Positions 33,392 through 42,422 of a stretch of 64,000 bases of DNA are shown one piece after another. The stretch is taken from positions 372,001 through 436,000 of the forward strand of contig NZ_AYTO01000034.1 in assembly GCF_000507145.1 (NCBI RefSeq), given 5' to 3'. Source of the DNA: Bacillus tequilensis KCTC 13622 (GTDB lineage: Bacteria; Bacillota; Bacilli; Bacillales; Bacillaceae). The first letter of the stretch is position 1, and each line of letters opens with the position of its first letter. The notes beneath the pieces were generated by a model that saw nothing but the letters and a program-made list of their open reading frames with translations, was not told where the DNA came from and did no database searches. A program made the translations under genes and the position numbers.

Positions 33392-34218
33392 TATTTCACC
33401 GGCTCAGTAAGAGCGGCGTCTTTTTTACTTTTATGGTGGGTCAGCTGCAGGACAACATTTTGCACTGTCAGAAACAGTCCGCTTGTGAACCAGTACAGCG
33501 GAAGCGCTGCGGGAACATTAAGCGAGAAAATCGTCATCATCACAGGGAAGATGAACACCATTAGTTTTGCAGATTGCTGTGCCGCAGGGTTTTGCGGGAC
33601 AGCGGAATATTTCGCGCTCAGTTTTTGAGCGACATAGGCTTGAATAAAGTACATTGCACCCGCACTAAGAGACACGAGAATGTCAGATTGTCCTAAACTG
33701 AACCATAGAAACGAGTGTGACGCAATTTCGGGTGTGGAGCGAATCGCATAATAAAACCCAATCACAATAGGAAACTGAATCAGCATTGGGAGACATCCCA
33801 TGGCAAGCGGATTAATGTTGTGCTCCTGATACAGCTTCATCATTTCCATTTGCAGTTCTTTTTGCTTTTCAGGGTCCTTCGTCTTTTTCAACTTGGCCTG
33901 AATGCTGTCAACCTGAGGTTTAATAACGGCCATTTTCTCTTGGAACATGCGCTGTTTTTTAAACTGATTGACAAACAAAGGCAGTACAACCACACGCACA
34001 ATAATAGTGACGAGAATAATAGAGAGTCCGTATTCTCCGTGAAAGAACCCGGCAACCCCCTTAAGCAGAGCAGAAAACGGTTCGATTAAATAGTCGTGGA
34101 AAAAACCAACGTTGCTGAGGCCTCCCACCTGATTTGTCGCCGCAAACGCAGCATTACCCGAGCATAATACGATGAAAAAGACACCCATAGCCAAAAGTTT
34201 TTGATATGTTTTTATCAA
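33391..34218 (-). CDS. yqjG: membrane protein insertase, YidC2/Oxa1 family
   Basis: The 275-residue protein (MisCB, YidC2) inserts and folds membrane proteins and is partly redundant with SpoIIIJ. The start is TTG 34218, with AAGGAGGAG 7 nt upstream. An N-terminal leader contains Cys19 (IVLCSGN), a poor lipobox, so lipidation is uncertain. The Oxa1 core has GLSIILVTIIVRVVVLPLF with its conserved Arg in the hydrophilic groove, then a cytoplasmic helical hairpin and NPLAMGCLPMLIQFPIVIGF. A basic tail (HHKSKKD) is present. Translation is controlled by mifM upstream. Confidence 0.93.
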   Translation of the reverse strand: MIKTYQKLLAMGVFFIVLCSGNAAFAATNQVGGLSNVGFFHDYLIEPFSALLKGVAGFFHGEYGLSIILVTIIVRVVVLPLFVNQFKKQRMFQEKMAVIKPQVDSIQAKLKKTKDPEKQKELQMEMMKLYQEHNINPLAMGCLPMLIQFPIVIGFYYAIRSTPEIASHSFLWFSLGQSDILVSLSAGAMYFIQAYVAQKLSAKYSAVPQNPAAQQSAKLMVFIFPVMMTIFSLNVPAALPLYWFTSGLFLTVQNVVLQLTHHKSKKDAALTEPVK

Positions 34219-34223
34219 TTTGT

Positions 34224-34264
34224 TCTCCTCCTTTTTATAAATGCGGTTTATAAAAGAAGAGGAC
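34224..34264 (-). promoter_or_regulatory. hairpin masking the yqjG Shine-Dalgarno
   Basis: On the minus strand TCCTCTTCTTTTATAAA in the last mifM codons pairs with TTTATAAAAAGGAGGA, covering the yqjG RBS. A ribosome stalled near the end of mifM would open it. This is the established MifM mechanism and the pairing is visible here. Confidence 0.85.
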
Positions 34265-34544
34265 TGGCGTCTTCATCATCGTTCACAGGTGAATTCATGC
34301 GGAAGACTTTACGTATCCAAGTTGTAATGCGATGATATATAATAATAAGAAAGTCTGTTCGGTTAATATGAAAGACCGTCTGATGTTCATCAGTTCGTTT
34401 AGATTTCCATTGCTCGCCGGCACGGCACTCGCGTAAGAGGAATGCAATCCCGATTGCCGTCAGAGCAGGAAGAATAATTGTGAAAAAATCGACTAAGAAT
34501 AAAACGTCATTTATCGATTCCACAAACATTGTAATCACATCCAT
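34248..34544 (-). CDS. mifM: MifM stalling leader peptide, monitor of membrane insertion
   Basis: The ORF gives 98 residues from ATG 34544; an internal ATG at the sixth codon and the GTG between them are other possible starts, since the known protein is about 95 residues. One membrane segment (VDFFTIILPALTAIGIAFLL) is the insertion sensor. The arrest region HRITTWIRKVFRM keeps the Arg-Ile, Trp-Ile and Met residues needed for stalling. The acidic stall tail reads NDDEDASPLLL. I recall the 168 tail as DEEDAGSLLL, so it differs in detail. When SpoIIIJ fails, prolonged stalling opens the hairpin and raises yqjG translation. Confidence 0.9.
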   Translation of the reverse strand: MDVITMFVESINDVLFLVDFFTIILPALTAIGIAFLLRECRAGEQWKSKRTDEHQTVFHINRTDFLIIIYHRITTWIRKVFRMNSPVNDDEDASPLLL

Positions 34545-34607
34545 TCAATACCTTCATTTTACTATATGTACAAGCCGTTGTCTAATGAACGAAAAGGAGA
34601 TTTATTT

Positions 34608-35852
34608 ATGCCGGGAAAGGGCCGAATTATTTTCCATATTGATATGAATAGCTTCTACGCATCGGTGGAAATGGCATATGATCCGGCTCTCCGGGGGAAG
34701 CCGGTCGCAGTAGCGGGAAACGTAAAGGAGCGCAAGGGAATCGTGGTGACATGCAGCTACGAAGCGAGAGCGCGCGGCGTGAAAACAACGATGCCGGTTT
34801 GGGAAGCGAAACGCAATTGTCCGGAGCTTATTGTTCTTCCGCCGAACTTTGACCGCTATAGAAGCTCTTCAAGAGCGATGTTTAACATCCTCCGTGAATA
34901 CACTGAGCTGGTTGAGCCTGTCTCCATCGACGAAGGCTATATGGACATGACTGATACACCATACAGCAGCCGCGCGTTGGAGACGGCAAAAGAAATCCAA
35001 AGCAGGCTGCAAAAAGAGCTGCTGCTTCCGTCAAGCATAGGGATCGCGCCGAATAAATTTCTCGCTAAGATGGCGTCTGACATGAAAAAGCCGCTTGGCA
35101 TCACAGTTTTAAGAAAGAGACAGGTGCCTGATATCCTTTGGCCGCTTCCGGTGGGAGAGATGCACGGAGTTGGCAAAAAGACAGCGGAAAAGCTGAAGGG
35201 ACTCGGTATTCATACGATTGGAGAGTTAGCGGCCGCTGATGAGAACTCGCTGAAACGCCTGCTTGGCATCAACGGTCCGCGCCTTAAAAATAAAGCAAAC
35301 GGCATCCACCATGCGCCGGTTGATCCTGAGCGCATTTACGAATTTAAAAGCGTCGGCAACTCATCGACACTTTCGCATGATTCCAGTGATGAAGAAGAGC
35401 TGCTAGGCGTTTTCAGAAAGCTTGCCGCTTCCGTTAGCGACCGCTTACAGCGCAAGGAAGTCATGGCTTCGAAGCTTTTTATCATGATTAGATATGCAGA
35501 TTGGAAAACCATCACAAGAAGTATAACGCTGAAAAATCCGATCGATCAAAAAAATGACATTATGAATGAAGCGGAGAATCTCTTTTTTAAGCATTGGAAT
35601 AAAAATCCCGTCAGGCTGCTCGGCATTACCGGAACGGATTTAGTAGAAAAAGAGCAGGCCTATAAGCAGCTCGATTTGTTCAGCTTTAATGAAGATGCGA
35701 AGGATGAGCCCATTCAGCAGATGATGGAAAAGCTGAATGAAAAATACGGCTCCAAGCTGATCAGAAAAGGGGCAAGGATCAAAAAAGAGGAAAGCAAAAC
35801 GAAAGGAACAAGCTTTAACAAAGATTTCTTTCAGGATGAAAAGAAAAGCTGA
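34608..35852 (+). CDS. polYA: Y-family DNA polymerase PolY1 (Pol IV type)
   Basis: ATG 34608 follows AAAAGGAG by 8 nt and gives 414 residues. The palm motifs are FHIDMNSFYASVE (first Asp) and SIDEGYMDMT (Asp-Glu pair). CSYEARARGVKTTMPVWEA is the steric region. Helix-hairpin-helix GVGKKTAEKLKGLGI follows. Near the C-terminus YKQLDLFSF is a clear beta-clamp-binding motif. It performs translesion synthesis. It is also called yqjH. No LexA box was seen directly upstream, unlike polYB at 52317. Confidence 0.93.
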   Translation: MPGKGRIIFHIDMNSFYASVEMAYDPALRGKPVAVAGNVKERKGIVVTCSYEARARGVKTTMPVWEAKRNCPELIVLPPNFDRYRSSSRAMFNILREYTELVEPVSIDEGYMDMTDTPYSSRALETAKEIQSRLQKELLLPSSIGIAPNKFLAKMASDMKKPLGITVLRKRQVPDILWPLPVGEMHGVGKKTAEKLKGLGIHTIGELAAADENSLKRLLGINGPRLKNKANGIHHAPVDPERIYEFKSVGNSSTLSHDSSDEEELLGVFRKLAASVSDRLQRKEVMASKLFIMIRYADWKTITRSITLKNPIDQKNDIMNEAENLFFKHWNKNPVRLLGITGTDLVEKEQAYKQLDLFSFNEDAKDEPIQQMMEKLNEKYGSKLIRKGARIKKEESKTKGTSFNKDFFQDEKKS

Positions 35853-35961
35853 ATCGCTTGAAAAAAAGGGTCAAAGTATGGTAATTTCTTTATTATAAAT
35901 ATCATTTTATTTTAATTTAAATTTTAAAATGATGAAACGTTTTCAGAAGGGACGTTAGAAT

Positions 35962-37371
35962 ATGTCAAAACAACAAATCGGCGTTATCGGGCTTGCGGTC
36001 ATGGGTAAAAATCTGGCTTTAAATATCGAAAGCCGGGGATTTTCTGTTTCTGTTTACAACAGATCAAGCAGTAAGACTGAGGAGTTTTTGCAGGAGGCAA
36101 AAGGAAAAAATGTTGTTGGCACATACAGCATTGAAGAGTTTGTCCAATCCTTGGAAACACCGCGCAAAATCTTATTAATGGTTAAAGCGGGAACTGCAAC
36201 AGATGCGACAATTCAATCTCTTCTTCCTCATCTAGAGAAGGATGATATTTTAATTGACGGCGGAAATACATACTATAAAGATACACAGCGCCGTAACAAA
36301 GAACTCGCTGAAAGCGGCATTCATTTTATTGGTACAGGCGTTTCCGGCGGAGAAGAAGGAGCGCTTAAAGGGCCTTCTATCATGCCTGGCGGACAAAAAG
36401 AAGCACATGAGCTTGTGAAGCCGATTCTTGAAGCGATTTCTGCAAAAGTTGACGGAGAACCTTGTACGACATATATCGGTCCAGACGGTGCAGGCCATTA
36501 TGTAAAAATGGTCCACAACGGCATTGAATACGGAGACATGCAGCTGATTTCTGAATCTTACTTCATTTTGAAACAAGTGTTAGGGCTTTCAGCTGATGAG
36601 CTTCATGAAGTCTTCGCTGAATGGAATAAAGGCGAGCTTGACAGCTATCTGATTGAGATTACGGCGGATATCTTCACGAAAAAAGACGAAGAGACAGGCA
36701 AACCGCTTGTTGATGTGATTCTTGACAAAGCAGGACAAAAAGGAACAGGAAAATGGACAAGCCAAAGCGCGCTTGATTTAGGTGTTCCGCTGCCAATTAT
36801 TACAGAGTCGGTTTTCGCGCGCTTTATCTCAGCTATGAAGGAAGAGCGTGTGAAAGCGAGCGGCCTTCTTTCAGGACCGGAAGTGAAGCCTGTTACAGAA
36901 AATAAAGAAGAGCTGATTGAGGCAGTCAGAAAAGCGCTGTTCATGAGTAAAATCTGTTCTTACGCGCAAGGATTTGCCCAAATGAAAGCTGCTTCTGAAG
37001 AATATAACTGGGATCTGAAATATGGCGAAATCGCTATGATCTTCCGCGGCGGCTGTATCATCCGTGCGGCGTTCCTTCAAAAGATTAAAGAAGCTTACGA
37101 TCGCGAACCTGAGCTTGATAATCTTCTTCTTGACAGCTACTTCAAAAATATTGTAGAAAGCTATCAAGGAGCGCTTCGCCAAGTGATTTCACTTGCAGTA
37201 GCGCAAGGTGTGCCGGTGCCGTCGTTCTCAAGCGCATTGGCTTACTATGACAGCTACCGCACAGCCGTGCTTCCAGCAAATTTAATTCAAGCGCAGCGTG
37301 ACTATTTTGGCGCCCATACTTATGAGCGTACTGATAAAGAAGGCATCTTCCATACTGAATGGATGAAGTAA
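35962..37371 (+). CDS. gndA: 6-phosphogluconate dehydrogenase (NADP)
   Basis: The 469-residue enzyme (also yqjI) oxidises and decarboxylates 6-phosphogluconate to ribulose-5-phosphate. The N-terminal Rossmann motif is [20 protein letters not shown]. Catalytic segments are [20 protein letters not shown], then [19 protein letters not shown] with the acid/base Lys. The C-terminal helical domain ends in [29 protein letters not shown] precedes ATG 35962. The opposing gene after it is zwf, the first enzyme of the same pathway. Confidence 0.94.
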   Translation: MSKQQIGVIGLAVMGKNLALNIESRGFSVSVYNRSSSKTEEFLQEAKGKNVVGTYSIEEFVQSLETPRKILLMVKAGTATDATIQSLLPHLEKDDILIDGGNTYYKDTQRRNKELAESGIHFIGTGVSGGEEGALKGPSIMPGGQKEAHELVKPILEAISAKVDGEPCTTYIGPDGAGHYVKMVHNGIEYGDMQLISESYFILKQVLGLSADELHEVFAEWNKGELDSYLIEITADIFTKKDEETGKPLVDVILDKAGQKGTGKWTSQSALDLGVPLPIITESVFARFISAMKEERVKASGLLSGPEVKPVTENKEELIEAVRKALFMSKICSYAQGFAQMKAASEEYNWDLKYGEIAMIFRGGCIIRAAFLQKIKEAYDREPELDNLLLDSYFKNIVESYQGALRQVISLAVAQGVPVPSFSSALAYYDSYRTAVLPANLIQAQRDYFGAHTYERTDKEGIFHTEWMK

Positions 37372-37377
37372 TGAATA

Positions 37378-37414
37378 GAAATCCCCGAAGCCTTAGGGCG
37401 TCGGGGATTTTGTT
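37378..37414 (+). terminator. terminator of gndA
   Basis: AATCCCCGA pairs with TCGGGGATT, with GCC/GGC inside, followed by T-rich sequence. Confidence 0.85.
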
Positions 37415-37434
37415 TTTAAATGTTCCTATGAAAA

Positions 37435-37466
37435 AAGCGGGAAATGCTCATGAGCATTTCCCGCTT
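37435..37466 (-). terminator. terminator of zwf
   Basis: A perfect 16-bp palindrome AAGCGGGAAATGCTCA/TGAGCATTTCCCGCTT is followed on the minus strand by six T residues. Confidence 0.88.
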
Positions 37467-37471
37467 CCGTC

Positions 37472-38941
37472 TTATATATTCCACCAGTGCAAGCCGTCTT
37501 TTGCCAAAAGATCATCAGATGCTTTCGGTCCCATAGAGCCTGATTCATAGTTAGGAGATAAGGTTTTGTTTGCTGCCCATGATTCAGAGATGGAGTCGAC
37601 AAAGCTCCAAGAAAGGGCAACCTCATCCCAGTGTGCAAAGTTTGTTGCATCGCCAAGTAGACAATCGTGAATTAATTTTTCATATGCTTCAGGTGTATTC
37701 ATCTCGTCATTGCAATTGCTGCAGTAATCCAGTTTGATTGGCTGCGCGTGTGCTGCTCCGCCAAGCTTTTTGGCATTTAAGTAAAGTGTAATGCCTTCGT
37801 CAGGCTGAATATGGATGACGAGCAAGTTCGGATTCATGTTATTTTCATTGCCGTAGTACAGGTTCATCGGAATGTCCTTAAATTGGACGACGATTTTTGT
37901 GGACTTTTCTTTCATTCGTTTTCCGGTGCGGATATAGAATGGAACACCAGCCCATCTGAAGTTATCGATCAAAAGCTTTCCTGAAACAAAGGTCTCTGTA
38001 TTGGAGTCAGGATCTACATTGTCCTCGTCCGTATAAGCAGGAACCGGCAAACCGTCAATTTCACCGGCTTGATATTGCCCGCGAACAAAATACTCATCCA
38101 CTTCGTGTTTTTCAATAGGGCGCAGCGCTCTCAGAACCTTCACTTTTTCGCTGCGAATTTCTTCTGTGCTTAATTTGATCGGCGGCTCCATTGCAAGCAG
38201 GGCAACCATCTGCATCATGTGGTTTTGCACCATGTCGCGCAGGGCGCCTGATTTTTCATAATATCTCGCACGGTCCTCGACGCCAAGTGATTCGCTTGAT
38301 GTAATTTGAATGTTTGAGATGTAGCGGTTTGTCCAAAGCGGTTCGAAAATCGCATTGGCAAATCGAATCACTTCAATGTTTTGAACCATTTGTTTGCCTA
38401 GATAATGGTCGATTCTGTAAATTTGGTCTTCTGTAAACGCTTGGCGGATCTCCTTGTTCAATGCCTGTGCGCTTGGCAGGTCATGGCCAAACGGCTTTTC
38501 AATGACAAGGCGCGACCAGCCTGTTGTTGCTGTAACACCTTCTGATTTTAGTGTTTTTGCAATTGTCCCGAAGAATTCAGGAGCCATTGCCAGGTAGAAC
38601 ATTCTATTGTTTGGAATTTGATATGTATCTTCCAGCTGATTAAGCAATACGTTAAGCTCTTGATAAGAGCTTGGGTTTGTCACGTCAAACGGGTGATAGT
38701 AAAAATGGGACGTGAAATCATCTATATGTTTATCTGCAGATGAGGAGATGGATGTTTTAACGGTTTGGCGAAGTTCCTCATTAGACCAAGGTCTTCTTCC
38801 AACTCCTACGACTGCAAACTCTTCTCCGATTTGTCCGTTTTGGTATAAACGGTGGATAGACGGATACAGTTTTCGTTTTGCTAAATCTCCAGTTGCACCG
38901 AATATGACAATTACTGCTTTTGGCTGTTGGCTTGTTTTCAC
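37472..38941 (-). CDS. zwf: glucose-6-phosphate 1-dehydrogenase
   Basis: The 489-residue enzyme oxidises glucose-6-phosphate to the lactone and makes NADPH. The N-terminal nucleotide motif is FGATGDLAKRKLYPSI. The active site reads RIDHYLGKQMVQNIEVIRF, with His and Lys. GWSRLVIEKPFGHDLPSAQ precedes it. The C-terminal domain contains GVPFYIRTGKRMKEKSTKI. It is convergent with gndA, so the two oxidative pentose-phosphate genes lie back to back with separate terminators. Confidence 0.94.
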   Translation of the reverse strand: MKTSQQPKAVIVIFGATGDLAKRKLYPSIHRLYQNGQIGEEFAVVGVGRRPWSNEELRQTVKTSISSSADKHIDDFTSHFYYHPFDVTNPSSYQELNVLLNQLEDTYQIPNNRMFYLAMAPEFFGTIAKTLKSEGVTATTGWSRLVIEKPFGHDLPSAQALNKEIRQAFTEDQIYRIDHYLGKQMVQNIEVIRFANAIFEPLWTNRYISNIQITSSESLGVEDRARYYEKSGALRDMVQNHMMQMVALLAMEPPIKLSTEEIRSEKVKVLRALRPIEKHEVDEYFVRGQYQAGEIDGLPVPAYTDEDNVDPDSNTETFVSGKLLIDNFRWAGVPFYIRTGKRMKEKSTKIVVQFKDIPMNLYYGNENNMNPNLLVIHIQPDEGITLYLNAKKLGGAAHAQPIKLDYCSNCNDEMNTPEAYEKLIHDCLLGDATNFAHWDEVALSWSFVDSISESWAANKTLSPNYESGSMGPKASDDLLAKDGLHWWNI

Positions 38942-39166
38942 TAAAAGTACCTCACTTTATTCGAAGCTTTATTTTAGTACACCCCGTATATTTCCTTCAT
39001 TTTAAATCTAAAATTCGACGAAAGCAAACATTTCAGCCCATTTTTTGCTGAACGACGTAAAAATGTTTCTAGAACAAAAGGATTGTTCCTTTCAAGGGTA
39101 AGATTCACATTTTGCGCATGATCCTGTATTCTTGTAGGTAACTAGTTCTAGTAGGAGGAAGGAAAC

Positions 39167-40090
39167 GTGGAATTACTTTTTTTAGGGACGGGAGCCGGCA
39201 TTCCCGCTAAGGCGAGAAATGTAACGTCGGTGGCATTAAAATTGCTTGAAGAAAGGCGTTCGGTATGGCTGTTTGACTGCGGGGAAGCCACACAGCATCA
39301 AATTTTACATACAACGATTAAACCTCGTAAAATTGAAAAAATCTTCATTACCCACATGCACGGCGATCATGTATACGGGCTTCCGGGACTTCTGGGGAGC
39401 CGTTCTTTTCAAGGCGGAGAGGACGAGCTGACAGTGTACGGCCCTAAAGGGATTAAGGCGTTTATTGAAACAAGCCTTGCTGTCACGAAAACCCATTTGA
39501 CATATCCGCTTGTGATCAAGGAAATCGAAGAAGGCATCGTGTTTGAAGACGATCAGTTTATGGTCACAGCAGCATCTGTTATTCATGGAGTAGAAGCGTT
39601 CGGGTATCGTGTGCAGGAAAAAGACGTACAAGGCTCCTTAAAGGCGGAGTTATTGAAAGAAATGAACATCCCGCCCGGGCCTGTGTACCAAAGAATCAAA
39701 AAAGGCGGAACGGTAACGCTTGAAGACGGGCGCATCATCAATGGGAATGATTTTCTGGAGCCTCCTAAAAAGGGAAGGGCTGTAGTGTTTTCCGGAGATA
39801 CGAGAGTAAGTGACAAACTAAAAGAGCTTGCGAGAGATTGTGATGTGCTTGTTCATGAAGCGACCTTTGCTAAGGAAGATCGGAAACTTGCTTATGCTTA
39901 TTTTCACAGTACAACAGAACAGGCGGCTGTAACAGCGAAGGAAGCCGGGGCGAAGCAGCTTATTTTAACCCATATCAGCGCCAGATATCAGGGGGATGCC
40001 TCTTTGGAGCTTCAAAAAGAAGCAGCTGAGGTTTTCCCAAACTGCGTGGCGGCTTATGATTTCTTAGAGGTAAACGTCCCGCGAAGCTGA
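39167..40090 (+). CDS. rnz: ribonuclease Z (tRNA 3' processing)
   Basis: The start is GTG 39167, preceded by AGGAGG. The 307-residue metallo-beta-lactamase-fold endonuclease removes 3' trailers from tRNA precursors without encoded CCA. The zinc motif is [16 protein letters not shown] near residues 60-74. Further ligands are in [19 protein letters not shown] and HFHST-like [24 protein letters not shown] is near the end. The exosite arm lies around residues 150-195 ([13 protein letters not shown]). It is also called yqjK. Confidence 0.94.
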   Translation: MELLFLGTGAGIPAKARNVTSVALKLLEERRSVWLFDCGEATQHQILHTTIKPRKIEKIFITHMHGDHVYGLPGLLGSRSFQGGEDELTVYGPKGIKAFIETSLAVTKTHLTYPLVIKEIEEGIVFEDDQFMVTAASVIHGVEAFGYRVQEKDVQGSLKAELLKEMNIPPGPVYQRIKKGGTVTLEDGRIINGNDFLEPPKKGRAVVFSGDTRVSDKLKELARDCDVLVHEATFAKEDRKLAYAYFHSTTEQAAVTAKEAGAKQLILTHISARYQGDASLELQKEAAEVFPNCVAAYDFLEVNVPRS

Positions 40091-40105
40091 AGGAAAAGCT
40101 CTTAT

Positions 40106-40133
40106 TTGACAATTTGTGTTGACGTTGTATAAT
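40106..40133 (+). promoter_or_regulatory. SigmaA promoter of rpmG
   Basis: TTGACA (40106-40111) and TATAAT (40128-40133) both match consensus fully, with a 16-bp spacer. It lies 15 bp downstream of rnz. Confidence 0.85.
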
Positions 40134-40154
40134 AAAACGTAATTATTACGCTTT
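40134..40154 (+). promoter_or_regulatory. Zur box over the rpmG transcription start
   Basis: The core CGTAATTATTACG (40138-40150) matches the Zur core CGTAATNATTACG fully; with flanks, 19 of 21 positions agree with AAATCGTAATNATTACGATTT. It directly follows the -10 box, so bound Zur would block transcription when zinc is plentiful. Confidence 0.8.
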
Positions 40155-40171
40155 GTGAGAGGATGTTCATG

Positions 40172-40321
40172 ATGAGAGTTAATGTTACTTTAGCTTGTAC
40201 TGAAACGGGAGACCGAAATTACATCACAACAAAAAACAAACGCACCAATCCAGACCGTTTAGAGCTGAAAAAATATTCACCGCGCTTAAAGAAATATACC
40301 CTTCATCGCGAAACAAAATAA
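40172..40321 (+). CDS. rpmG: 50S ribosomal protein L33, zinc-independent (C-minus) form
   Basis: The ORF from ATG 40172 encodes 49 residues beginning [19 protein letters not shown] and ending [10 protein letters not shown], which is L33. Zinc-binding L33 has two CxxC-type pairs. Here the first reads CTET and the second SPRL, so only one Cys remains and zinc cannot be bound in the normal way. GAGAGG lies 9 nt before the start; ATG 40169 is a possible alternative. With the Zur box and strong promoter, this fits a paralogue that replaces zinc-bound L33 during zinc shortage. Which of the named rpmG paralogues it corresponds to in 168 I cannot say; a frameshifted C-minus copy is described there. 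Confidence 0.88.
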   Translation: MRVNVTLACTETGDRNYITTKNKRTNPDRLELKKYSPRLKKYTLHRETK

Positions 40322-40330
40322 CATAAAAGG

Positions 40331-40359
40331 AGACCGGGCGATGTACACCCGGTCTTTTT
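40331..40359. terminator. terminator after rpmG, shared with yqjL
   Basis: GACCGGG pairs with CCCGGTC across 9 nt and is followed by five T residues on the plus strand. Confidence 0.8.
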
Positions 40360-40362
40360 ATG

Positions 40363-41124
40363 TTAATTCACTGCCTGATAAAGAGGAGCGGCCTGCTGGC
40401 ACGCTGCGCACCATACATCATAAATAGCCAAATGAACGATGTGTGGTTCATCATGATGGATGTTATGCGAGCTGTTTTTAGCTTGAATCCAGCCGCTTTG
40501 GTTAGAGAGAGACAATATGCTGCTGTGCAGGTTTTGCCACTCCTGTTCAGCAGCGAATTTTTCAGTTCGTTCACCTGATGACAACACAAGGAGAGGCATG
40601 TTTCCTAAATGGACTTGCCGCTGTTTGAGAACCTGCAGGCTTTTTGAAAACTCCGCATGTGTGCCCTCAAGCATCTTCTTTCTTGTGTATGCTTTGTGCA
40701 TTTCTTCAGGAATAAAGGAGAAGTTTGCGCAATCTCCCAAAGCTGGGTCAAGGAGGACCATGCCGATAATATCACACCTGTTTTTGCAGGCCCATAAACC
40801 GGTGATCACAGCTCCGTATGAATGTGAAACAGCCAGATAAGGAGGTTTTACATCTGCTGCTTTAAGCAGACACTCCAGTTCCTTCACCTGTTGTTCAGCT
40901 GTTCGTTTAGCGCTGCTTTGTCCGCTTTTCCCTATTCCTGCGCGATCATATGTAAAGATGCCAAATTCATCATCAATGTCCGCCATTAATGGTCTCCACG
41001 TTTCAGAAGAAGTACCGTAGCCGGCCTCAAAGACAATCGTTACACCATTTGATCCTTTCCGGTGTTGCGTATGAAACGCACACCCGTCAATCGTATATGT
41101 CTTTTCCATCCAAGCTGAGTTCAT
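40363..41124 (-). CDS. yqjL: alpha/beta-hydrolase YqjL
   Basis: ATG 41124 is preferred because GGAG lies 9 nt upstream; the ATG at 41133 touches the RBS. The 253-residue protein has the hydrolase oxyanion region VFEAGYGTSSETWRPLM, FTYDRAGIGKSG, the nucleophile elbow AVSHSYGAVITGL with Ser, and a late His (SSHNIHHDEP). The substrate is unknown. The 168 homologue has been linked to paraquat resistance, as I recall. Confidence 0.85.
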   Translation of the reverse strand: MNSAWMEKTYTIDGCAFHTQHRKGSNGVTIVFEAGYGTSSETWRPLMADIDDEFGIFTYDRAGIGKSGQSSAKRTAEQQVKELECLLKAADVKPPYLAVSHSYGAVITGLWACKNRCDIIGMVLLDPALGDCANFSFIPEEMHKAYTRKKMLEGTHAEFSKSLQVLKQRQVHLGNMPLLVLSSGERTEKFAAEQEWQNLHSSILSLSNQSGWIQAKNSSHNIHHDEPHIVHLAIYDVWCAACQQAAPLYQAVN

Positions 41125-41194
41125 TGGAGTCATCTCCTCTAATTGGTTCTACTAGGGAGACGGAGAACCTGCGCAGATCGTTTCTCTAAAATTC

Positions 41195-41230
41195 AAAAAA
41201 GAGATATCCGGTTGGGGATATCTCTTTTTT
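41195..41230. terminator. terminator of namA (usable on both strands)
   Basis: A perfect 15-bp stem AAAAAAGAGATATCC/GGATATCTCTTTTTT with a 6-nt loop lies directly after the namA stop. The run of T exists on either strand. Confidence 0.88.
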
Positions 41231-41233
41231 GGC

Positions 41234-42250
41234 TTACCAGCCTCTTTCGTATTGAACAGGGGCCGGAATCTCTGTATTCAGCTGTTTCGCAGCAGTTCTT
41301 GCAAAGAATGGATCCCGTAAAAGCTCTCTGCCGATGAAGATCAGATCGGCACGTTCGTTTTGCAGAATTTCTTCAGCCATTGAACCGTCTGTAATCATGC
41401 CGACAGCGCCAGTTGCCAATTCAGCCTGTTCTCGGATTTTTTCAGCAAAGCTGACCTGATAGCCAGGAAACACGTTAATGTCCGCATGAACAAGAGCGCC
41501 TGAACTGCAGTCAATTAAATCAACACCCTGCTCCTTCATCCATTTTGCAAAACCGATGTGGTCGGCGATGTCTAAGCCTTTGTCTGTATAGTCAGAAGCA
41601 GATACTCGAACAAATAGAGGGCCGTCCCACACCTGTTTAACTTCATCAATAATCTCTCTTAAGAAACGATAGCGGTTTTCTGGTGAGCCGCCGTATTCAT
41701 CTGTGCGGTGGTTGGAAAGCGGAGATAAAAATTCGTGAATTAAATATCCGTGCGCCGCGTGAATTTCAATCATATCAAAGCCGGCTTCTTTTGCGCGCAG
41801 GGCCGCTTGTTTGAACTCCTGGATCGTTTCTTTTACTTTTTCTGCTGACATTTCCACAGGCGTTGCTGATTGTTCGTCAAACGCAATCGCCGATGGAGCG
41901 AAAATATCTCCTTCAAGCTCGGCTTTACGTCCGGCATGGGCAAGCTGAATGCCGATTTTTGAACCTTGTTCTTTGACCTGCTCAGTCAGTTTCGCAAAGC
42001 CTTCAATATGCTCGTCGCTCCAAATCCCTAAGTCTTGGTCAGTGATTCGTCCTTGAGGGTGAACCGCTGATGCCTCCACAATAATCAGTCCGACCTGGCC
42101 GATTGCGCGCGATATGTAATGCGCCATGTGGAACGGTGTCAATTTTCCGTCCTTTTCATGAGAAGAGTACATGCACATCGGCGACATGACAATGCGGTTT
42201 TTTAACGTCATATCTTTGATTGTAATTGGCGTGAATAATTTTCTGGCCAT
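41234..42250 (-). CDS. namA: NADPH dehydrogenase NamA, Old Yellow Enzyme
   Basis: The 338-residue FMN enzyme (YqjM) reduces enals, enones and nitro compounds with NADPH and is induced by xenobiotics and peroxide. The characteristic redox-tuning Cys26 and Tyr28 appear in MSPMCMYSS. The substrate pair is in [13 protein letters not shown], His164 and His167. The FMN phosphate site is [12 protein letters not shown]. These residues place it in the thermophilic-like OYE class, unlike yqiG at 580, which has HGAN. Upstream on the minus strand GGGAGGCGAAAG provides a strong RBS. Confidence 0.94.
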   Translation of the reverse strand: MARKLFTPITIKDMTLKNRIVMSPMCMYSSHEKDGKLTPFHMAHYISRAIGQVGLIIVEASAVHPQGRITDQDLGIWSDEHIEGFAKLTEQVKEQGSKIGIQLAHAGRKAELEGDIFAPSAIAFDEQSATPVEMSAEKVKETIQEFKQAALRAKEAGFDMIEIHAAHGYLIHEFLSPLSNHRTDEYGGSPENRYRFLREIIDEVKQVWDGPLFVRVSASDYTDKGLDIADHIGFAKWMKEQGVDLIDCSSGALVHADINVFPGYQVSFAEKIREQAELATGAVGMITDGSMAEEILQNERADLIFIGRELLRDPFFARTAAKQLNTEIPAPVQYERGW

Positions 42251-42422
42251 TTCTTTCGCCTCCCGTAAGGTTTTTAGAGGTTGATTATATCAAGTTATTT
42301 CCTTCCCGTCATATAAACTGCTCAAACGATCTATTTTTGTCAAACTTTTCTGTATAATAGACGGGGAATCATCTTATTTTTCAGATGAGAAGCGTTTTTA
42401 TACATAGGAGGGGCGGAGATCG

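Noticed and set aside
35890-35940. AT-rich inverted repeats upstream of gndA
   Set aside because: ATCATTTTA/TAAAATGAT pairs by eye, but such repeats are common in AT-rich gaps; no known regulator site matches.
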